Shown here: positions 1 through 4,061 of the stretch, piece by piece
Layout: every line of letters starts with the position of its first letter
How positions within the stretch are numbered: position 1 is the first letter of the stretch
NCBI GenBank assembly: GCA_937879875.1
Contig: CALFMN010000210.1
Location: forward strand, 1 to 8,221
Length of the DNA: 8,221 bases
From: an uncultured Chloroflexota bacterium
Lineage (GTDB): Bacteria; Chloroflexota; Dehalococcoidia; CAUJGQ01
Reading direction: 5' to 3'
Made by a program: the position numbers and the translations under genes
The notes under the pieces: generated by a model
What the model was told of the DNA's origin: nothing
Seen by the model: the letters and a program-made list of their open reading frames with translations, nothing else
Databases searched by the model: none

Positions 1-38
1 GCCGAACACTCGACGGCCCGCTTGCGCGCGGTGCTGCT

Positions 39-221
39 CTACCGCCAGCGCCCGGGGTCCCCTGCCCGCGCCCCGCAGATCGCCGCGATCTGCGGGGCGC
101 GGGCGCGGCGGTCCGGCACCAGCACCAGGCGCCGCCGTGCGCGCACCCGCCCGGCCTCGGTCCGCGCCTGGCGCCGCACGGTACGGCGCTCGGCCGCGCT
201 GCGCGGCCGAACATCCACCAT
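39..221 (-). pseudogene. possible remnant of an IS630-type transposase N-terminus
   Basis: A minus-strand reading frame starts with ATG at 221, preceded by a GGGAGGG Shine-Dalgarno match (plus-strand 228-234) six bases away. It runs about 60 codons to a TAG at 39-41. The translation is Arg-rich and carries an ERRTVRRQARTEAGRVRARR stretch, then APQIAAICGAR, then GRWR. This resembles the layout of IS630-type or related helix-turn-helix N-termini (an ER..LR segment, an ARI/LVL segment, then a QIA..G helix-turn-helix). No catalytic domain follows, so if it is a transposase it is broken at or near the stop. Resemblance is by eye only. The alternative is that the frame is chance coding in GC-rich DNA with a fortuitous RBS. 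Confidence 0.3.
64..104. repeat. perfect 19-bp inverted repeat with 3-nt spacer
   Basis: Bases 64-82 are exactly the reverse complement of 86-104, separated by CCG. The arms are G+C-rich around a GCAGATCG core. As RNA or single-stranded DNA it would fold into a very stable hairpin. No T-run follows on either strand, so it does not look like an intrinsic terminator. It lies inside the possible transposase remnant, over the codons for APQIAAICGA. A second, smaller perfect dyad (9-bp arms, 191-199 and 201-209) lies further right. Confidence 0.85.
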
Positions 222-295
222 GCGGCACCCTCCCGGCGGGTACCGCAAGCATCCCGGTCAGCCCGCGCACGGGGCGGGAACTTTTGGCACCTTAC

Positions 296-835
296 TTACT
301 GACCCCTGCATGAAGAACTAAAGGCGTAGCCGCTGTGAGCGAAACAGCCGTGCAGGACATGGAGCTTGTGCCGCAGCCGGGCGACGGCCAGGCGCAACTC
401 GGTCTTCAGCTCAGCGAGGTCGTGACAGACCAGGTTGCGCAGCTCGACTCGTTTGAGGTGCTGCCAGACGCCCTCGTCCGGATTCAGCTCGGGCGCATAC
501 CCGGGGAGGCGCTCCAGCAGGAGCCGTTCGCCTTGCTCCGTCGCCAGGAAGTCTTTGACCGGCTGCGCCCGGTGGATCGGCGCCCCATCCCAGAGCACCA
601 GCAGCTTGCCCGGGATCTGGCGCAGCAGATGCTTGAGGAACGCCACGATCGTCGGGCCGCGGAACGGTTGCTCCCGCACCTGCACCAAGAGCCGCCCGGC
701 GTTGGTGATGCCGCTGCTGACTGCCAGATGGTCGCGGGGCAGCGGCACCCGCAGCACCGGCGTCTGGCCGCGCGGCGCGTAGGTCCGCACCAGCGCCGGC
801 AGCAGGTAGAAGCCCGACTCAGCTACCCAGACCAC
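296..835 (-). CDS. IS630-family transposase, catalytic DDE part (orfB)
   Basis: This is the C-terminal DDE domain of an IS630-type transposase. The 179-residue stretch has FYLLPALVRTYAPRGQTPVL near its start, LLVLWDGAPIHRA with the second catalytic Asp (residue 83), and LPGYAPELNPDEGVW with the third acidic residue (Glu121). The first acidic position, normally Asp in a (V/F)-(V/I)-D-E-(S/T)-G-F context, is Ala in VWVAESGF, a GAT-to-GCT type change. This predicts a catalytically dead enzyme. The frame stays open upstream of the GTG at 835 and reads KKAQDEERTVVWV, so the natural product is a fusion with orfA by -1 frameshifting, about 344 residues in all. The protein ends GYAFSSSCRGQ and its TAA stop (296-298) is built from the target-site TA plus the adjacent flanking base. 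Confidence 0.85.
   Translation of the reverse strand: MVWVAESGFYLLPALVRTYAPRGQTPVLRVPLPRDHLAVSSGITNAGRLLVQVREQPFRGPTIVAFLKHLLRQIPGKLLVLWDGAPIHRAQPVKDFLATEQGERLLLERLPGYAPELNPDEGVWQHLKRVELRNLVCHDLAELKTELRLAVARLRHKLHVLHGCFAHSGYAFSSSCRGQ
299..309 (+). repeat. IS left terminal inverted repeat
   Basis: CTGACCCCTGC, the exact reverse complement of 1371-1381, preceded by the TA target duplication at 297-298. After eight largely unmatched bases the arm resumes as CTAAA at 318-322. The following GGCG has one base fewer than the CGGCG of the other arm. Confidence 0.9.
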
Positions 836-1329
836 CGTACGCTCCTCGTCCTGCGCCTTTTTTCGAGCGCGGGCCAGCGCTCCTCACGCCAGGCTTGGAT
901 GGCGGCTTCATCGCGCTGCGTCGCCTGGCGGACCGGCTTTTGCAGGCTCCAGCCAAGCTCCCGGACCAGGCGGCTGACCTGGGCAGGATGATAGCGGACG
1001 CCAAATTCGGTGCGGATGAGCGCCGCCACGCGCTTGGTCGTCCAGACCTCGCCGGCGAAGCCGTGGGCCTCGGCGCCTTGCTGGAGCAGGGTCGGCAACT
1101 GCTGGCGCTGCGCCTCGCTGAGTCGCCGGGCGGGGCCAGGCGGCGGCCGGTGGCGCTGCGCCGCGGCGCCGCCATCACGGGCACGCTTCAGCCACTGGCT
1201 TACCGCGCCGGGCGTGACGCCCAGGGCGTCGGCGATGGCGCGGCCGCTCCAGCCGCGCTCGTGGAGCGTGAGGGCACGCAGGCGCCGTCCCTCACGCCAG
1301 TTCGTTGGTGTTGTCGTCGTGGTACTCAT
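823..1329 (-). CDS. IS630-family transposase, DNA-binding part (orfA)
   Basis: This is the N-terminal DNA-binding half of the IS630 transposase. Residues 12-60 (REGRRLRALTLHERGWS then IADALGVTPGAVSQWLKRAR) form a helix-turn-helix. Residues 90-135 (GEVWTTKRVAALIRTEFGV then HPAQVSRLVRELGWS) form the second, winged-helix-like motif typical of this family. On its own the frame runs to 168 residues, but the last 11 or so (RRRTRSVRWSG) are Arg-rich and off-pattern. They are the product of not shifting frame. A -1 shift after LEK (residue 157) gives KAQDEERTVVWV, which continues smoothly into the DDE domain. The product would bind the terminal repeats; without orfB it could act as an inhibitor (inference). 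Confidence 0.85.
   Translation of the reverse strand: MSTTTTTPTNWREGRRLRALTLHERGWSGRAIADALGVTPGAVSQWLKRARDGGAAAQRHRPPPGPARRLSEAQRQQLPTLLQQGAEAHGFAGEVWTTKRVAALIRTEFGVRYHPAQVSRLVRELGWSLQKPVRQATQRDEAAIQAWREERWPALEKRRRTRSVRWSG
856..864 (-). other. probable -1 programmed frameshift site (A6 run)
   Basis: On the minus strand the sequence reads GAAAAAAGG, with the orfA frame as GAA AAA AGG. Slipping back one base over the A run gives AAA AAG GCG, which joins orfA to orfB exactly where single-ORF relatives are continuous. The slippery heptamer is A AAA AGG. No downstream stimulatory stem was worked out. An accidental 1-bp indel in the homopolymer is the alternative. Confidence 0.6.
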
Positions 1330-1370
1330 GCGATCGGCTTACCAGACTGGGCCGCCGTTTAGAATCCCGC

Positions 1371-1381
1371 GCAGGGGTCAG
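1371..1381 (-). repeat. IS right terminal inverted repeat
   Basis: GCAGGGGTCAG, the exact reverse complement of 299-309, followed by the TA target duplication at 1382-1383. Read inward on the minus strand it continues GCGGGATT then CTAAACGGCG, matching the inner part of the left end apart from one base. Confidence 0.9.
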
Positions 1382-1398
1382 TAGCATTGGAGAAGGCT

Positions 1399-1431
1399 CG
1401 GTTAGGCTGAGGCTGATCTGTGCGGTTAGGC
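1399..1431 (+). repeat. short direct repeat CGGTTAGGC x2
   Basis: CGGTTAGGC occurs at 1399-1407 and again at 1423-1431, start to start 24 bp. Each copy is followed by a GCTGAG-like sequence within a few bases. It lies between the IS right end and the tRNA promoter. It may be a binding-site pair or residue of an older duplication; no function is evident. Confidence 0.5.
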
Positions 1432-1459
1432 GCTGAGTGAGTGCCGGGGCCGCAGGCGT

Positions 1460-1489
1460 TTGACCCCCTCCTTTCCTCCCAGCCATAAT
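1460..1489 (+). promoter_or_regulatory. sigma70-type promoter of tRNA-Val
   Basis: TTGACC (1460-1465, 5 of 6 to consensus) and CATAAT (1484-1489, 5 of 6) are separated by 18 bp. The expected start is near A1496-A1497, only about two or three bases before the mature tRNA 5' end at 1499. The C/T-rich spacer and the match quality make this one of the best promoters in the window. The upstream IS ends about 78 bp before the -35 box and leaves it intact. Confidence 0.75.
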
Positions 1490-1498
1490 GGCCGCAAG

Positions 1499-1572
1499 GG
1501 GCGCTTAGCTCAGCTGGCTAGAGCATCTCGCTTACACCGAGAGGGTCAGAGGTTCGAGTCCTCTAGCGCCCA
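1499..1572 (+). tRNA. tRNA-Val (anticodon TAC)
   Basis: A full cloverleaf is visible. The acceptor stem is GGGCGCT/AGCGCCC (1499-1505 with 1565-1571) with discriminator A1572. The D stem is GCTC/GAGC (1508-1511 with 1521-1524). The anticodon stem is TCTCG/CGAGA (1526-1530 with 1538-1542), and its 7-base loop carries TAC at 1533-1535, reading GTA and other GTN valine codons. The variable loop is five bases, and the T stem AGAGG/CCTCT encloses TTCGAGT. The CCA end is not encoded (the next bases are CCC), so it must be added by nucleotidyltransferase. Confidence 0.97.
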
Positions 1573-1661
1573 CCCGCAATGTCGCATACTCCGGCCTCGG
1601 GCAGGCGAGCGCCCTTCCGCGGCGAATCCGCCCGCCGCAAGCTCTGAAGGGTGGGTTCGCC

Positions 1662-3332
1662 ATGACGACCGCGCAACGTTCCCTCTCCGAGTGGCGCGAG
1701 GGCGCCTACGCCAAAGCGCTCAAACGCTCTCCAGAACGGCAGCCGAAGTTCGAGACCACCGGCGGCACCGAGATCGCGCCGCTCTACACGCCCGAGTCGG
1801 TCATGCAAAATGGGGGCTTCAGCTACGACCAGCAGCTCGGCTATCCCGGCGAGTTCCCCTACACCCGCGGCGTGCAGCCCACGATGTATCGCGGCCGCTT
1901 CTGGACCATGCGCCAGTACGCCGGCTTCGCCGACGCCGAGGAGTCGAACCGCCGCTACCGCTACCTGCTGGAGCAGGGCCAGACCGGCCTCTCCGTCGCC
2001 TTCGACCTGCCCACGCAGATCGGCTACGACTCCGACGACGAGATGGCCCAGGGCGAGGTGGGCAAGGTCGGCGTCGCGATCGACTCGCTGCTCGACATGG
2101 AGATCCTCTTCAACCAGATCCCGCTCGAGCAGGTCACAACCTCGATGACGATCAACGCCACGGCCCCCATCCTGCTCGCGCTCTACGTGGCCGTGGCGAA
2201 GAAGCAGGGCGCCGACCTGCGCAAGATCGGCGGCACGATCCAGAACGACATCCTCAAGGAATACGTTGCGCGCGGCACCTACATCTTCCCGCCCAGGCCC
2301 TCGATGCGGCTGATCACCGACGTCTTCGCCTGGTGCAAGGACGCGCTGCCGAGCTGGAACACGATCTCGATCTCCGGCTATCACATGCGCGAGGCCGGCA
2401 GCACCGCCGCGCAGGAGATCGCCTTCACCCTGGCCGACGCGATCGCCTATGTGGAGGCGGCGCTTTCGGCCGGGCTCAAGATCGACGAGTTCGGCCCGCG
2501 CCTGTCGTTCTTCTTCGCCTGCCACAACAACTTCCTGGAAGAGGTCGCCAAGTTCCGCGCGGCGCGGCGGCTGTGGGCCAAGATCGCCCGCGACCGCTTC
2601 GGCGCCGTCGACCCGCGCTCGCAGATGCTGCGCTTCCACACGCAGACTGGCGGCGCCACGCTCACCGCGCAGCAGCCCGACAACAACATCGTGCGCACCA
2701 CGGTGCAGGCGCTGGCCGCGGTGCTGGGCGGCACGCAGTCGCTGCACACCAACTCGAAGGACGAGGCGCTGGCCCTGCCCAGCGAGCACGCGGTGCAGAT
2801 CGCGCTGCGCACGCAGCAGGTGCTCGCCTACGAGAACGGCGTCGGTGACACGGTCGATCCGCTCGGCGGTTCGTACTTCGTGGAGAGCCTGACCGACACG
2901 CTCGAAGCCGACGCGGCGAAGCTGATCGCGCGCATCGACGCGCTCGGCGGCGCGGTCAACGCGATCGAACAGGGCTTCCAGCAGCGCGAGATCCAGGACG
3001 CCTCCTACCGCTTCCAGATCGCGATCGAGAAGAAAGAGCGCACGATCGTCGGCGTCAACCGCTTCCAGACGGAAGAGCCGCCGATCGAGGGGCTGCTGCG
3101 CGTCGATCCGCGCGTGGGCGAGCGGCAGACGGCGAAGATCGCAAAGATCCGCCGCGAGCGCGACCAGGCGAAAGTCGATGCGGTCTTGCAGAAGATCGAG
3201 CAGGCGGCGCACGGCAGCGAGAATACGATGCCACTGTTCGTCGAGGCGGTCGAGGCCTACACGACGATCGGCGAGATCTGCGACGTGCTGCGCGGCGTCT
3301 GGGGCGAGCAGCGCGACGCGCTCGTGTTCTAA
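1662..3332 (+). CDS. mutA: methylmalonyl-CoA mutase large subunit (no B12 domain)
   Basis: This is the catalytic TIM-barrel subunit of adenosylcobalamin-dependent methylmalonyl-CoA mutase, which interconverts (R)-methylmalonyl-CoA and succinyl-CoA in propionate, odd-chain fatty acid and branched amino acid metabolism. The 556 residues correspond to the substrate-binding part only. The B12-binding domain must come from a separate small subunit, as in archaeal and many other split mutases, and none is encoded in this window. Landmarks are FPYTRG (65-70), PTMYRGRFWTMRQYAGF (73-89), SMTINATAPI (161-170), GTIQNDILKEYVARGTYIFP (191-210), SISGYHMREAG (236-246) and HTNSKDEALALPSE. Tyr76 and Arg204 align with Tyr89 and Arg207 of the Propionibacterium enzyme, which favour methylmalonyl-CoA; isobutyryl-CoA mutases have Phe and Gln there. 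Tyr240-His241 match its catalytic Tyr243-His244. The ATG is preceded by GAAGGGTGGG. The gene starts 89 bp after tRNA-Val and may partly be read from its promoter (inference). Confidence 0.95.
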   Translation: MTTAQRSLSEWREGAYAKALKRSPERQPKFETTGGTEIAPLYTPESVMQNGGFSYDQQLGYPGEFPYTRGVQPTMYRGRFWTMRQYAGFADAEESNRRYRYLLEQGQTGLSVAFDLPTQIGYDSDDEMAQGEVGKVGVAIDSLLDMEILFNQIPLEQVTTSMTINATAPILLALYVAVAKKQGADLRKIGGTIQNDILKEYVARGTYIFPPRPSMRLITDVFAWCKDALPSWNTISISGYHMREAGSTAAQEIAFTLADAIAYVEAALSAGLKIDEFGPRLSFFFACHNNFLEEVAKFRAARRLWAKIARDRFGAVDPRSQMLRFHTQTGGATLTAQQPDNNIVRTTVQALAAVLGGTQSLHTNSKDEALALPSEHAVQIALRTQQVLAYENGVGDTVDPLGGSYFVESLTDTLEADAAKLIARIDALGGAVNAIEQGFQQREIQDASYRFQIAIEKKERTIVGVNRFQTEEPPIEGLLRVDPRVGERQTAKIAKIRRERDQAKVDAVLQKIEQAAHGSENTMPLFVEAVEAYTTIGEICDVLRGVWGEQRDALVF

Positions 3333-3339
3333 ACGCACA

Positions 3340-3364
3340 GCGCGGAGTTCGCCAGAACCCGCGC
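3340..3364 (+). terminator. hairpin just after mutA, possible terminator without T-run
   Basis: GCGCGG-A-GTTC pairs with GAAC-CCGCGC around a GCCA loop, giving ten pairs with one bulged A, eight bases after the mutA stop. The following bases (CGGCATCGATG) lack a T tract, so this may act as an RNA 3' end stabiliser or weak terminator rather than a classical intrinsic terminator. Confidence 0.4.
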
Positions 3365-3429
3365 CGGCATCGATGACCTTGCCCGATCATTCACGCTGCA
3401 ATGCCGGCCAGCGGCGTCGCGATTGGCGG

Positions 3430-3458
3430 TTGACGCCGCGTCACGGCCGCCGTAGCGT
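3430..3458 (+). promoter_or_regulatory. candidate promoter for the riboflavin transcript
   Basis: TTGACG (3430-3435) and TAGCGT (3453-3458) are separated by 17 bp. The -35 box matches the sigma70 consensus at five of six positions; the -10 keeps TAnnnT. Transcription would begin near 3465, about 60 bases before the FMN aptamer, as expected for a riboswitch leader. The leader to the start codon would be close to 600 nt. Confidence 0.5.
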
Positions 3459-3525
3459 GAGTATTGCGACGCCTTCATGCCGTGCGGCGTCGCCCTCCGC
3501 GGCTCCCGGCAACGGGGCGGCGGAG

Positions 3526-3682
3526 CGCAAGCGGGACGGGGTGCAATTCCCCACCGGCGGTGAAAGCCCGCGACCCTTCCGCTCCGAGATGGGCGCCTCC
3601 GCGCTCATCTCAGAACCCGCGGGAGGCCGACCCGGTGAAACTCCGGGGCCGACGGTGACAGTCCGGATGGGAGCGAACGGCG
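3526..3682 (+). promoter_or_regulatory. FMN riboswitch (RFN element) aptamer
   Basis: The conserved RFN blocks occur in the expected order. They are ACGGGGTGCAATTCCCC (P2 hairpin, about 3536-3552), ACCGGCGGTGAAAGCCCGCG (P3), a P4 stem CCTTCC/GGGAGG (3575-3580 with 3621-3626), CCGGTGAAACTCCGG (P5) and GGCCGACGGTGACAGTCCGG followed by ATGGGAG (P6 and the 3' core). A variable hairpin is inserted inside P4: GAGATGGGCGC/GCGCTCATCTC (3586-3596 with 3601-3611) with a CTCC loop and one G-U pair. The P1 closing stem is weak by eye, so the outer limits are approximate. RFN elements bind FMN and shut down riboflavin synthesis or uptake genes, which fits the riboflavin enzyme downstream. Confidence 0.95.
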
Positions 3683-3768
3683 AACCGGGCACACGATAGG
3701 GAATAGGGATCAGGGAACAGAGATTCGTGGCTGGGGACCGCGCGAGCGCTGCGCTGGCCCCGGTTCGC
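3680..3768 (+). promoter_or_regulatory. possible alternative stem at the aptamer 3' edge
   Basis: GCGAACCGGG (3680-3689), which touches the aptamer's 3' closing strand, is perfectly complementary over 10 bp to CCCGGTTCGC (3759-3768). Part of the same segment (3682-3690) is also complementary over 9 bp to 3920-3928. Either pairing could compete with closing of the aptamer and so form part of the expression platform. This is inference from complementarity only. Confidence 0.3.
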
Positions 3769-3846
3769 ATCTCCGGTCGTTCCGGCTCCCATTCCGGCGG
3801 CTGCGTCGATGGCGCCTCGATGCGACCGTCTGTCCGCTCCTCCTGT

Positions 3847-3899
3847 GATCCGATGATCGGATCTCCCTCCCCCATGCTGTTGAACGAAATGGGGGAGGG
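3847..3899 (+). promoter_or_regulatory. tandem leader hairpins overlapping an anti-Shine-Dalgarno
   Basis: Two hairpins stand nearly back to back. GATCCGA/TCGGATC (3847-3853 with 3857-3863) has a TGA loop. CCCTCCCCCAT/ATGGGGGAGGG (3865-3875 with 3889-3899) has a 13-nt loop. The shared middle segment GGATCTCCCT (3859-3868) is perfectly complementary over ten bases to the ribE-ribB ribosome-binding region AGGGAGATCC (4049-4058). The two states exclude each other: local hairpins leave the RBS free, the long-range pairing hides it. Sequence complementarity is seen; the switching role is inferred. Confidence 0.4.
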
Positions 3900-3912
3900 G
3901 CAGGGGAGGGGG
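3891..3912 (+). other. G-quadruplex motif in the riboswitch leader
   Basis: Four G tracts of at least four (3891-3895, 3897-3900, 3903-3906, 3908-3912) are separated by one- or two-base loops. The first two tracts also form the 3' arm of the CCCTCCCCC hairpin, so quadruplex and hairpin compete for the same bases. C-rich/G-rich runs of this kind are also seen as intergenic repeats in high-GC genomes, so it may instead be repeat debris. Confidence 0.55.
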
Positions 3913-3931
3913 CCACGCCGCCCGGTTCCTC

Positions 3932-3961
3932 CTTTCCGCGCGTGTCCGCACGCGCGGAAAG
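3932..3961 (+). repeat. perfect 13-bp inverted repeat with TCCG loop
   Basis: Bases 3932-3944 pair perfectly with 3949-3961 around TCCG, a UNCG-type tetraloop, giving an exceptionally stable hairpin in the leader about 100 nt before the ribE-ribB start. No T-run follows on either side, so a simple intrinsic terminator is unlikely. Two further hairpins follow: GCGCGC/GCGCGC (3993-3998 with 4003-4008, loop TGCG) and CCGGCCGC/GCGGCCGG (4020-4027 with 4031-4038, loop CTC). Confidence 0.75.
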
Positions 3962-4048
3962 CCCTTCCTCCCCGGCTCCCGACTCAGGCAGGGCGCGCTG
4001 CGGCGCGCGTTCTTGAGTGCCGGCCGCCTCGCGGCCGGTCAGTGGAGT

Positions 4049-4058
4049 AGGGAGATCC
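4049..4058 (+). promoter_or_regulatory. ribosome-binding site of ribE-ribB
   Basis: GGGAG at 4050-4054 lies seven bases before the ATG at 4062 and decides the start in favour of MYSGLI over the in-frame ATG at 4017, which would add 15 residues unlike the family. The ten bases AGGGAGATCC are complementary to the upstream segment 3859-3868. Confidence 0.7.
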
Positions 4059-4061
4059 AGC

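Larger units (their letters stand above)
299..1381 (-). mobile_element. IS630-family insertion sequence, 1083 bp, probably inactive
   Basis: The ends are defined by a perfect 11-bp terminal inverted repeat (CTGACCCCTGC at 299-309, its complement at 1371-1381), each flanked by TA (297-298 and 1382-1383). TA duplication is the hallmark of IS630/Tc1-mariner elements. Further inside, both ends share CTAAA followed by (C)GGCG, eight non-matching bases in from the outer repeat. The element encodes a two-frame transposase on the minus strand. Two defects suggest decay: the first catalytic Asp is replaced by Ala, and a likely single-base loss near the left end removed the native stop. The rejoined ancestral site would read CTTACTTTAGCATTGG. 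It lies in non-coding DNA about 80 bp upstream of the tRNA promoter. Confidence 0.92.

Noticed and set aside
335..991. 218-codon plus-strand frame across the IS
   Set aside because: Antisense to the transposase; the minus strand carries the DDE and helix-turn-helix motifs.
1499..1572. tRNA-Val as an attachment site of an integrated element
   Set aside because: No integrase gene and no second copy of the tRNA 3' end were seen in the window; the nearby mobile element is a TA-specific IS630, which does not use tRNA genes.
1563..3338. Very long open frame (591 codons) on the minus strand opposite mutA
   Set aside because: It is the antisense shadow of the mutase in GC-rich DNA. The translation is Arg/Leu/Val-rich low-complexity text without a recognisable domain, while the plus strand gives a full canonical enzyme.
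3727..4050. 107-codon plus-strand frame inside the riboswitch leader
   Set aside because: No RBS of note, Pro/Arg/Ser-rich composition, runs through several perfect hairpins and a G-run; best explained as non-coding leader.
4017..4061. Upstream in-frame ATG for ribE-ribB adding 15 residues
   Set aside because: The added residues are unlike riboflavin synthase N-termini, which begin M-(F/Y)-(T/S)-G, and the GGGAG site fits the ATG at 4062.
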